Below, piece after piece: positions 5,633-11,753 of a stretch of DNA of 11,753 nt. The stretch's first letter is position 1, and every line of letters begins with the position of its first letter. The DNA lies in contig URKE01000054.1 of assembly GCA_900548285.1 (NCBI GenBank), positions 1-11,753 on the forward strand. Reading direction: 5' to 3'. The translations under genes were made by a program, and so were the position numbers. This stretch comes from an uncultured Eubacteriales bacterium. GTDB taxonomy: Bacteria; Bacillota; Clostridia; Christensenellales; Borkfalkiaceae. Below the pieces are notes generated by a model. It was not told where the DNA came from and did no database searches. It was given only the letters and a program-made list of their open reading frames with translations.

Positions 5633-7914
5633 GCAACGACGATTGTATTTTTTACTCTGTTTAATATCACCGACGAATTTATATCGCATTTCTTTCCGCC
5701 GACGACAGAATATTTGCCGTTTATCCTGACAACCAACCCCAACTCCTCAAAGACCTTGACGGCGAGCGCGAGTTGCTTCTCGTTTTTTTCTCCGCATTTT
5801 TCGCAGGCGTCCTTGACGTCCGCAAATCCGCCCGCGATTTTTTTCAACTCGAGATATGCGCCGATCAGCGTATCTCTGTCCGTTTTCAAACCATCAGCGT
5901 CAAACCCGTTCAACTCGGTATTGACGTATGTTTTTATGCCGATAATCGGCATATAGAGGGGTTTATCAAGAAAAACAACACGTTCGTATTCACTGAAATC
6001 GGCGGTCGAAATCCCGTAACAAAGGACGTTCAGATCGCCCTTGCAGGTCTTTTTCAGATACTCGCGGTCGAACGATTCGAGCCGTTTATATTTTTTCAGC
6101 GAATCGGGATTATTTACGACAAATACCGTTCCGTATATTTCTTTCACGGCTTCATCGATGAACTCCTGAGCCTTTGCCGTATCGATTTTTTCGTAACCGT
6201 CGCCTTCTCCCGCGGACGAGAGTTGGTTTTGGTAAAGCGAAAATTTAACGTCATCGCCGTCGCTTATAACCGTAGAAACCGATTTGACTATGCCTTTGAG
6301 CGTTTCTCTGTCGTTGAAAACAGACAATCTCGGCTCGAAAACAACCGTCTTTTCGTTGACGGAATTCAAAAGCGCGAGCGAATCGTAGCCGTTGAAATAT
6401 AAAAGGTCGATATAGGGCGTGGAAAACGAAACGTGCGGAGAGCCGTATTTGAGCGGCTCGGCGTTCGCATCCGCAACGTTCAGAGCGAAAACGGGCCTTT
6501 TGTTGTCTACTCCGCAAGGCTCCAGAAGTTCAAGTTCGCGCGCGAGCTCCGTTTTAAACTTGCCCGTAACGAATCCGTCAACCTCGATATCTTTAGCAAA
6601 AGCGGACGCATCGTAGGTTTCCGCAATATATTCGTTGATTTTCTCTTCGAAAACGTCTATGTTTTCCTTTTTTATCGTAACGCCTGCCGCCTGAGCGTGT
6701 CCGCCGAACGATTCGAGAACGTCCTGAACAGCCGTGAGCGCTTTAAAGATATTAATATCGCCGAGCGAGCGGGCGCTTCCGTGCATAACGCCGTCCTTTT
6801 CGGTGAAAAGAATTACAGGTTTGGAATATTCTTCCATTAATTTCGCCGCGACGATGCCTATAATTCCCGATTTCCAACTTTCGTCATAGAGAATTATAAT
6901 TCGCGACAACGGAGACTTCGTTTTGAGTTTTTCCTTTGCGGCTTTGTATAAAACGTCGCATTCCGTCTGCCGCGCCGCGTTATAGGAATTGAGTTTGTCG
7001 GCGAGAATTTTAATCTCAAAATTATCGTCAGAAGTGAACGCGACGAGCGCGGAATACGCGTCGCCCATTCTGCCGGCGGCATTCACCCGCGGCGCGACCG
7101 TGTAAGCAAGCGATGACGCCGCCAACTCTTTTGCCCCGCCGGATTCTGTTATCGCCCTGACAATCTTGGAACATCTGCCGCTTTTTATCAGTTTCAGCCC
7201 CTCGCTCACGAGTATGCGGTTTTCATCCGTGAGCGGCATGCTGTCCGCAACCGTCGCAACGGCAACGAGATCGAGAAACTTGTCCGCCTCTTCGCCGATA
7301 AGCGCGCGGATAACCTTATACGCAACTCCCGCGCCGCAAAGTCCGTCGAAAGGATATCCGTCGCCGAGTTTGCAGTTTATAACCGCGCAATCGGGAATTC
7401 TCTCGGGAATTTCGTGGTGGTCGGTAACTATTACGTCAACGCCGAGATCTTTTAACTCCTCTATCTCCGCGTAAGCGGAAATTCCGCAGTCTACCGTTAT
7501 GATTAGGTCGGGACAATACTCTTCAAGCACCCTTTCAAGCACTCCCTCCGTAAGCCCGTAACCGTTCTCTCTTTCCGGCACAACAGCGTAAGCGTCTATC
7601 CCGAAAAGTTTCAACCCCCTGTACATAATCGCCGTAGCGGATATTCCGTCGGCGTCGTAATCGCCGTAAATAACCACGGTTTCGCCGTTTTCTTTGGCGG
7701 ATTTTATGCGTTCCGTAACGACTTCCATCGCTCCGAACAGAAAGGGATCGTGAAGATTTTTTTTATCCGGTCTGATAAATTTTTCGGCTTCTTCGGCGGA
7801 TTTTATTCCGCGCGTGACCAAAAGTTTGGCAAAAGCCGTTGAAACGCCGCATCGCCCGGATATTTCTTTTATTAAGTTTTCTGAGCCTGACGGCGGTGTT
7901 TTAGTTATTATCAT
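5623..7914 (-). CDS. recJ: Single-stranded-DNA-specific exonuclease RecJ
   Basis: RecJ degrades single-stranded DNA 5'-3' in recombination and repair. The 763-residue product carries the DHH-family phosphoesterase core: YGDYDADG at 83-90, TVDCG at 140-144, TDHH at 164-167 and LVAVATVAD at 216-224. The DHHA1 domain has APRVNAAGRM at 274-283 and GGHAQAAG at 404-411. An OB-like segment follows (about 450-560). The last 200 residues form the extra C-terminal domain seen in Firmicutes RecJ, ending in a winged-helix-like stretch (GLVVRINGKYSVV near 732-744). The start at 7914 gives an N-terminus close to the first RecJ-like residues, but the only ribosome-binding-like sequence, AAGGGA, directly abuts the ATG. 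A strong terminator stands 12 nt upstream. recJ next to secDF and relA is the arrangement seen in Bacillus. Confidence 0.96.
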   Translation of the reverse strand: MIITKTPPSGSENLIKEISGRCGVSTAFAKLLVTRGIKSAEEAEKFIRPDKKNLHDPFLFGAMEVVTERIKSAKENGETVVIYGDYDADGISATAIMYRGLKLFGIDAYAVVPERENGYGLTEGVLERVLEEYCPDLIITVDCGISAYAEIEELKDLGVDVIVTDHHEIPERIPDCAVINCKLGDGYPFDGLCGAGVAYKVIRALIGEEADKFLDLVAVATVADSMPLTDENRILVSEGLKLIKSGRCSKIVRAITESGGAKELAASSLAYTVAPRVNAAGRMGDAYSALVAFTSDDNFEIKILADKLNSYNAARQTECDVLYKAAKEKLKTKSPLSRIIILYDESWKSGIIGIVAAKLMEEYSKPVILFTEKDGVMHGSARSLGDINIFKALTAVQDVLESFGGHAQAAGVTIKKENIDVFEEKINEYIAETYDASAFAKDIEVDGFVTGKFKTELARELELLEPCGVDNKRPVFALNVADANAEPLKYGSPHVSFSTPYIDLLYFNGYDSLALLNSVNEKTVVFEPRLSVFNDRETLKGIVKSVSTVISDGDDVKFSLYQNQLSSAGEGDGYEKIDTAKAQEFIDEAVKEIYGTVFVVNNPDSLKKYKRLESFDREYLKKTCKGDLNVLCYGISTADFSEYERVVFLDKPLYMPIIGIKTYVNTELNGFDADGLKTDRDTLIGAYLELKKIAGGFADVKDACEKCGEKNEKQLALAVKVFEELGLVVRINGKYSVVGGKKCDINSSVILNRVKNTIVVAPR

Positions 7915-7926
7915 TCCCTTAAATGC

Positions 7927-7954
7927 AAAAACGGGCGGATAATAAATCCGCCCG
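7927..7954 (-). terminator. Intrinsic terminator between secF and recJ
   Basis: CGGGCGGAT, a five-base loop and ATCCGCCCG form a nine-base perfect stem (7932-7954), followed on the transcript strand by five T (complement of 7927-7931). It ends the yajC/secD/secF block. Only 12 nt separate it from the recJ start codon, leaving no room for a promoter. Confidence 0.88.
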
Positions 7955-7968
7955 AAAATGTTTTTTTG

Positions 7969-9084
7969 TTAAGCCTGAACCTCTGCCGCTTCTACGGTTT
8001 CGGTCTTTGCCGCTTTTGTTTTCAGGGTCGGTCTTTTGCCGGACATTCTGAATAACTTTCTTAAATATACCCAGATCGGAGCCGAAAGAAGTATCGACGA
8101 GTACGCGCCTGCGAGAAGTCCGAAAATGATCGGGAACGCGAATTCACGTATGGTCGAGTTTCCGAAAATCGCGAGCGATACGATCATAACCAAAGTCGTG
8201 ACGGTGGTAAGAATAGATCTCCAAAGAGTATTCACGATTGCTTTGTTTGCAATCTCCGCATCGCTGAGAACGGCGTATGACGGAGTCTTTTCAAGTTCTC
8301 TGACGCGGTCGAAAATAACTATCGTAGCGTTGATCGAATAACCGATTATCGTGATGATTGCCGCGATATACGTGGAGTTTACCGGAATCTGGAAAATCGT
8401 GGTGAGCGCGGTCATGACGAGTACGTCGTGAACGAGCGCGAGAATAGCCGCAAGACCGGAAACCCAGGTGAACCTGATAGCGATATAAACAAGGATAGCC
8501 GCGACTGCAACGGCAACCGCGATTGCCGCGTTCTTGATTATCGACTGCATGACTTCGTTACCGATCGTATGAGTTCTGACCGAAACTTTGTCGGCGTCAA
8601 GTTCTATATCTAAGTTGGTCTTGAACCAATCGATTGCGTAATTTTTGACGGCAACGCTCATTTCGCCCGATTCTTTCGCGAATATTTCGGTGAAATTATC
8701 GCTCTTGCTATCGAGAAGATAATCGGCGCCGTTCTTTTTGGCGTCCTTATCCACTCTGAATTCGTAAGTGTCCGCGCCGGCTTTCTGAACGTTCGCCGCC
8801 GGATTGAACTTGTAAGTATCTTCGCCGAGTTTAACGTTTCCGGAAGCGAGCCACGCGTTCACGTCGGACTTGAAAGAGTCCTCCTTCGCGCCGGAAAGGT
8901 TGCTCGCCGCAACTTCGTCGTCTATCGAAACCTCAAAAGTCATACCGCCTTTGAATTCCACGCCGAGGTTCATTCCTTTTATGAAGATCATCGCAACGCC
9001 TGCGGCGATAACGAGAATGCTTATGCAAAGAGAAATAACGAATTTTTCAACGATTTTAACGTTCTTGTTTTTCAAAGAAGCCAT
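7969..9084 (-). CDS. secF: Sec translocase accessory subunit SecF
   Basis: SecF pairs with SecD in the membrane and uses the proton gradient to support protein export through SecYEG. The 371-residue protein has the family plan: one helix at about 13-35, the NLGVEFKGG motif at 39-47, an extracytoplasmic domain to about 182, then five helices (about 183-205, 208-232, 236-258, 287-307, 313-341). The motif GYSINATIVIFDRVRE at 248-263 identifies SecF. At about 145 residues the extracytoplasmic domain seems longer than usual, with a charged and polar insert around 60-145, and there is a short lysine/glutamate tail. The start at 9084 shares one base with the secD stop (TAATG) and follows AGGAGGG (9092-9098) inside the secD end, so the two are translationally coupled. 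Confidence 0.96.
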   Translation of the reverse strand: MASLKNKNVKIVEKFVISLCISILVIAAGVAMIFIKGMNLGVEFKGGMTFEVSIDDEVAASNLSGAKEDSFKSDVNAWLASGNVKLGEDTYKFNPAANVQKAGADTYEFRVDKDAKKNGADYLLDSKSDNFTEIFAKESGEMSVAVKNYAIDWFKTNLDIELDADKVSVRTHTIGNEVMQSIIKNAAIAVAVAVAAILVYIAIRFTWVSGLAAILALVHDVLVMTALTTIFQIPVNSTYIAAIITIIGYSINATIVIFDRVRELEKTPSYAVLSDAEIANKAIVNTLWRSILTTVTTLVMIVSLAIFGNSTIREFAFPIIFGLLAGAYSSILLSAPIWVYLRKLFRMSGKRPTLKTKAAKTETVEAAEVQA

Positions 9085-10364
9085 TATGCATCCCTCCTTT
9101 TAAGATTGAAGAGTTTTGCAACGCCTTCGTCTTCCGCGCCGCCGAACGGCTTCATAACGTTGATAAGCCATCTCGTGACGAAAATCGCCGTGAAAAGCGA
9201 AACTATTACGCCGAGGAAAAGCGTTATCGCGAATCCTTTGATCGAACCCGAGCAGAAAAGCCAGAGAACGACGGACGCGATGATTATGGTAACGTTGGAA
9301 TCGAGAACGGTGATCACCGCTCTCTTGAAGCCCGCGTCCACAGCCGCTTTAACTCTCTTGCCGTTGCCGTATTCGTCCTTGATTCGTTCGAAAATAACTA
9401 CGTTGGCATCGACCGCCATACCTATCGAAAGAATGATACCGGCGATACCGGGGAACGTAAGTTGTACGCCCGGGAAAATCGCAAGAATGGCGACGTAAAG
9501 AATTACGTAAATCATAAGGGCGAGCGAAGAAGCAACGCCCATTCCTTTGTAAAATATAATCATCAACGCGAATATGACGACAAGGCCGATTGCCGCGGCA
9601 ATCATCGCTCCGTCGAGAACGTTGTCGCCGAGAGTTGCGGTTATTGCTCTCGATTCGCTGATTTCAAAAGCGATTTCGAGCGAGCCGCTCTTGATGACCG
9701 ACGCTATCGTCTTTGCGGTGTCGATCGAACCGATACCGGTTATCGTAGCCTGTCCGTTCGCGATTTCTTCGGAAACCGTGGGCGAGGAAATAAGCCTGTC
9801 GCCGAGATAGATGGAGAGTTTATTGTCCACTCCGTCCTCTTTTGCGGCGATCGCCTTGGTCGCGCTCGCGAAAAGTTTCGCGCCTTCCGTGGTGAATTCG
9901 AGATAAACGGTGGGATCGCCGTTCTGATCGTAACCCGATCTCGCGTCCGCAACGTGTTCGCCTCTTACCTTGACGTTACCCTTGGAATCTCTGAACTGAA
10001 GTTCGCCCTGATCGCCGATGAGTTGCATAACGTCGTCCGGATTATCGATGGCCGGAATCTCTACTCTGAGTCCGTTATCCTGTCTGGTTATCGTCGCTTC
10101 GGTGTAACCGTTCTCGTCAAGTCTTGATCTGAGAGTTTCGATTACGGCGTCGTATTCTTCGCTCGTAGCCGTTTCACCGTCTTTCGGTGTAAGTACGGCG
10201 TAATAGCCGCCTTCAAGGTCAATACCTTTACCGATCGTTCCGAAAATCGACATATAGTCCTTCGTACTGTTCGGTATCTCGAACTGCACGAAACTTGCCG
10301 CTCCGAAAAACGCAATAAGTATTGCCAATACAGTAAGAATCACAATTGATTTAGTCTTACTCAT
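9084..10364 (-). CDS. secD: Sec translocase accessory subunit SecD
   Basis: SecD is the partner of SecF in proton-driven completion of protein export. It has 426 residues: an N-terminal helix (about 8-28), GKGIDLEGGYYAVL at 45-58 (the GLDLxGG motif), an extracytoplasmic P1-type domain with ETLRSRLDENG at 76-86 and LEFTTEGAKLF at 155-165, then five C-terminal helices (about 250-272, 275-297, 304-325, 352-372, 376-403). The motif GIILSIGMAVDANVVIFERIKDE (309-331, key D319) contains the conserved aspartate needed for proton coupling. secD and secF are separate genes here, unlike the fused secDF of Bacillus. The start at 10364 lies 5 nt after AGGAGG (10370-10375). A near-consensus promoter stands about 80 nt upstream. 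Confidence 0.97.
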   Translation of the reverse strand: MSKTKSIVILTVLAILIAFFGAASFVQFEIPNSTKDYMSIFGTIGKGIDLEGGYYAVLTPKDGETATSEEYDAVIETLRSRLDENGYTEATITRQDNGLRVEIPAIDNPDDVMQLIGDQGELQFRDSKGNVKVRGEHVADARSGYDQNGDPTVYLEFTTEGAKLFASATKAIAAKEDGVDNKLSIYLGDRLISSPTVSEEIANGQATITGIGSIDTAKTIASVIKSGSLEIAFEISESRAITATLGDNVLDGAMIAAAIGLVVIFALMIIFYKGMGVASSLALMIYVILYVAILAIFPGVQLTFPGIAGIILSIGMAVDANVVIFERIKDEYGNGKRVKAAVDAGFKRAVITVLDSNVTIIIASVVLWLFCSGSIKGFAITLFLGVIVSLFTAIFVTRWLINVMKPFGGAEDEGVAKLFNLKRRDA

Positions 10365-10395
10365 TATTGCCTCCTGCTTTTGCCTGTGTTTGCCA

Positions 10396-10430
10396 GAAAT
10401 CTATATAAGATACTCCCGATAATAGATTTC
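10396..10430 (-). promoter_or_regulatory. Inverted repeat (leader stem-loop) ahead of secD
   Basis: The nine-base arms GAAATCTAT and ATAGATTTC (10422-10430 and 10396-10404) are perfectly complementary with a 17-nt loop. The element starts about 6 nt after the predicted transcript start, so it would form near the 5' end of the secD mRNA. It could equally be a protein-binding site. A 22-codon open frame begins at 10432 and runs through it; see findings. Confidence 0.5.
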
Positions 10431-10442
10431 ATATACTGTATT

Positions 10443-10471
10443 ATTATATAACTTACGAGGCTATAAGTCAA
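10443..10471 (-). promoter_or_regulatory. secD promoter (housekeeping sigma)
   Basis: On the minus strand TTGACT (10466-10471) is followed after exactly 17 nt by a perfect TATAAT (10443-10448). This is the strongest promoter in the window. Transcription should start at about 10436, giving a leader of roughly 72 nt before secD. Confidence 0.9.
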
Positions 10472-10504
10472 TAATTTTTACCGAAATTTTAGCATTTATT
10501 TTTT

Positions 10505-10536
10505 AAAAAGGCATTTCTTCGGGCGTGACGAAACGC
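10505..10536 (-). terminator. Probable terminator behind the TIGR04086-family gene
   Basis: GCGTTTC (10530-10536, transcript strand) pairs with GAAATGC (10511-10517) through seven pairs including one G-T, with a 12-nt loop, and is followed by a C and five T (complement of 10505-10509). It stands between the membrane protein gene and the secD promoter, where the yajC unit would be expected to end. Confidence 0.55.
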
Positions 10537-10550
10537 AATAACTTATAAAT

Positions 10551-10934
10551 TTAATTCCTTCCCGGCAGATTGACGCTTATCGCGCCCGAAAGTCCGCCCA
10601 TAACCGCGCCGCATACGAGGTCGATAAGAATCGCCCACCCGAACGACAAACCGCCGCCTATAAGCCCGAAAACGAGAAAAGAGAGAACGGTTGCGGCAAG
10701 ACCTATCGCTAAGCCTTTGAGAAAACCCTTTTCTCCTTTCACGGAGATTACCACGCCGCAAAAGACGGCGGCGAGTTTGATAAACTGATTGACGGGGCGG
10801 ATTACGCCGTCGCCGAGATCCGTAAGGCTTAAAACGAGCGCGAACACAAGCACGCAGACGAGCGTTATCGCGACCGTCGTTATAACCCCTTTGACAAACT
10901 GCCCCAAAAACGTTTCGCCGTTTAATTTTTCCAT
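10551..10934 (-). CDS. TIGR04086-family small membrane protein (YrzE-like)
   Basis: Hydrophobic 127-residue protein with four predicted membrane helices (about 15-38, 48-66, 70-95, 98-122) and small-residue-rich segments such as GLIGGG at 90-95 and GAVMGGLSGA at 109-118. It matches by size, helix pattern and position next to yajC the TIGR04086 family of Firmicutes, called YrzE in Bacillus; its function is unknown. A link to Sec function is suggested only by its neighbours. The start at 10934 is chosen because GGAGG (10942-10946) precedes it by 7 nt; the frame is open upstream to 11015, but that part overlaps yajC and looks non-coding. The ribosome binding site is enclosed in a terminator-like hairpin, so expression may be conditional. 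Confidence 0.8.
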   Translation of the reverse strand: MEKLNGETFLGQFVKGVITTVAITLVCVLVFALVLSLTDLGDGVIRPVNQFIKLAAVFCGVVISVKGEKGFLKGLAIGLAATVLSFLVFGLIGGGLSFGWAILIDLVCGAVMGGLSGAISVNLPGRN

Positions 10935-10970
10935 AAAAAAACCTCCGCTAATACTTATGCGAAGGTTTTT
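10935..10970 (-). terminator. Terminator-like hairpin that contains the ribosome binding site of the next gene
   Basis: AAAAACCTTCGC (10959-10970, transcript strand) pairs with GCGGAGGTTTTT (10937-10948) through twelve pairs including one G-T, with a 10-nt loop that can itself fold. The 3' arm holds the GGAGG of the downstream gene, and the seven T after it (complement of 10935-10941) form both the expected termination tract and the spacer to the ATG at 10934. It stands 7 nt after the yajC stop codon. It may act as terminator, attenuator or translational block; the sequence does not say which. Confidence 0.7.
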
Positions 10971-10977
10971 GTTTAAA

Positions 10978-11514
10978 TTACTCTTTATTTTCGTTATCGC
11001 CGTCGGTTTCGCCATTTTCGGTTTTTTCTTCGGGCTGCTTTTCTTCGGTATGAGCGGTTTCGTCCGTCGTCACGTTTTCCGCGGTTCCTGTCGATTCGTT
11101 TTCTGCCGTCGCGGTGTTTTCGTCGGCGGTGAAATCTTGTTCGACGGTCGCTTCGTCGGGATTTTCGGAACTGTAAATCGCAACTTTATCGAACTTGATA
11201 TAGTTGGGAGTTTCGTCCGTTCCCGTCTGCAAAACGAAAGTGTTCGCCTCGTCGTCCACGGCGACGACCGTTCCTACGATTCCGCCGATCGTCATAACCC
11301 TGTATCCCGGTTTGATTGCGTTTCTCTTTTCTTTTTCCGCTTCCATCTGAGCCTTTCTCTTTTTGTTGGAAAGAACGTTCACAACTATAAGAATGACAAG
11401 GAACACACCGAGAACGATCCACATTATCGTGCCGCTTCCTCCGTTTCCGCTATTGCCGCCGCTCGTGCTTTCAACCGCGCTCGTCGTTTCGGTCGCAAGT
11501 AAATTAAATAACAT
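10978..11514 (-). CDS. yajC: Preprotein translocase subunit YajC with an acidic C-terminal tail
   Basis: YajC is a small single-span membrane protein that associates with SecDF and the Sec translocase. The 178-residue product has a short polar, glycine/serine-rich N-terminus, one helix at about 29-47, a basic stop-transfer stretch KKRK at 51-54, and the soluble core with KPGYRVMTIGGIVGTVVAV at 68-86, the YajC hallmark. From about 117 on it continues as a low-complexity tail rich in T, E, D and N with repeated TAEN motifs, which makes it much longer than the usual 85-115 residues. The start at 11514 follows AGGAG (11521-11525) at good spacing; an in-frame ATG at 11535 lacks a ribosome binding site and would place that site inside the gene. 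A promoter lies about 50 nt upstream. Confidence 0.93.
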   Translation of the reverse strand: MLFNLLATETTSAVESTSGGNSGNGGSGTIMWIVLGVFLVILIVVNVLSNKKRKAQMEAEKEKRNAIKPGYRVMTIGGIVGTVVAVDDEANTFVLQTGTDETPNYIKFDKVAIYSSENPDEATVEQDFTADENTATAENESTGTAENVTTDETAHTEEKQPEEKTENGETDGDNENKE

Positions 11515-11564
11515 TTTATTCTCCTGTTTTTGCATATTTTCGCCGATGTTTCAGGCTGATTTTT

Positions 11565-11593
11565 ATTTTATATGTTTGCGCCGATTAAATCAA
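11565..11593 (-). promoter_or_regulatory. yajC promoter candidate
   Basis: TTGATT (11588-11593) and TAAAAT (11565-11570) on the minus strand are 17 nt apart. Both deviate from consensus by one or two bases. Transcription would start near 11558, leaving a leader of about 44 nt. The surrounding sequence is A/T rich, so chance matches are easy. Confidence 0.6.
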
Positions 11594-11630
11594 GTTTATT
11601 TTTATAAATAATGAAAAATTTTGTCATTTT

Positions 11631-11753
11631 TCACAATTCTTTTGTTTTTTTCGTAAAAAACCGGATTTTTGCGGCAATAAGCCGTTTTTTTACAACGATA
11701 GCCGAGAGAGATTCGAACCATATAAGTTTTAACGGCGCAAAATTTGTAAAATC
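11631..11753 (-). other. Right edge: inverted repeat and an open frame running in from outside the window
   Basis: An imperfect inverted repeat pairs 11653-11664 with 11682-11693 (eleven of twelve positions), containing runs of six and seven A/T that could serve as a terminator on either strand. A smaller CGGC/GCCG hairpin lies inside it. On the minus strand a frame is open for 40 codons from the window edge to a TGA at 11631-11633; its translation is lysine-rich and resembles no family I know. Either the end of an upstream gene or untranslated DNA is possible; the terminator-like repeat favours the latter for the part left of 11693. Confidence 0.25.

Noticed and set aside
4338..5729. 463-codon plus-strand open frame
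   Set aside because: It is antisense to relA across nearly its whole length, has no family resemblance, and arises from the codon bias of the real gene. Other long plus-strand frames opposite hemZ, recJ and secD were rejected for the same reason.
11515..11535. Upstream in-frame ATG as the yajC start
   Set aside because: No ribosome binding site before it, while AGGAG lies between the two ATGs at correct spacing for the downstream one.
11701..11723. Minus-strand GGTTCGAATC resembling a tRNA T-arm, possibly a tRNA end or attachment site
   Set aside because: The five-base stem flanking the loop does not pair (TATGG against CTCTC), no matching acceptor or anticodon arm is found in the 30-45 nt upstream, and there is no CCA.
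1..11753. An undescribed defence, mobile or biosynthetic system
   Set aside because: Every substantial gene belongs to a well-known housekeeping family except one small conserved membrane protein of unknown function; there are no transposase, toxin, nuclease-helicase or biosynthetic signatures.

Overview
The window reads as an ordinary chromosomal housekeeping segment of a Gram-positive, Clostridia-like bacterium (Bacillota; order not determinable by eye). All genes lie on the minus strand, so transcription runs from high to low coordinates. The evidence for the lineage is the gene order yajC / TIGR04086-family membrane gene / secD / secF / recJ / relA / MBL-fold hydrolase / hemZ, which resembles Bacillus and Clostridium chromosomes, together with a long bifunctional Rel, a Firmicutes-type RecJ with a C-terminal extension, and strong AGGAGG ribosome binding sites. 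I see no mobile element, CRISPR array, rRNA or credible tRNA, and no novel multi-gene system.

From right to left: the right edge (11536-11753) holds a promoter for yajC, an imperfect inverted repeat and a short open frame of doubtful reality. yajC (10978-11514) is followed by a small four-helix membrane protein gene (10551-10934), whose ribosome binding site is buried in a terminator-like hairpin. After a probable terminator comes a near-consensus promoter and a 72-nt leader driving secD (9084-10364) and secF (7969-9084), coupled by a TAATG overlap. A strong hairpin terminator closes this unit only 12 nt before recJ.

recJ (5623-7914), relA (3438-5573), an MBL hydrolase (2818-3441) and hemZ (1428-2831) form a tightly packed run with 4- and 14-nt overlaps at the last two junctions and a 49-nt hairpin-containing gap between recJ and relA. 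No convincing promoter was found for this run, so it may depend on readthrough from secDF. The apt and dtd genes often found in this neighbourhood are absent here.

rpsO (1000-1263) has its own extended -10 promoter, a structured leader and an immediate intrinsic terminator. pnp (1-616, cut by the left edge) follows after a 352-nt non-coding stretch with several predicted hairpins and a 63-bp array of seven 9-bp units.

YajC, SecD and SecF work together as accessory subunits of the Sec translocase. Rel sets (p)ppGpp levels, RecJ processes single-stranded DNA, and S15 and PNPase serve translation and RNA turnover. The points most worth a second look are regulatory: the hairpin over the TIGR04086 ribosome binding site, short near-leaderless open frames ahead of secD and rpsO, the rpsO leader fold, and the repeat array before pnp.
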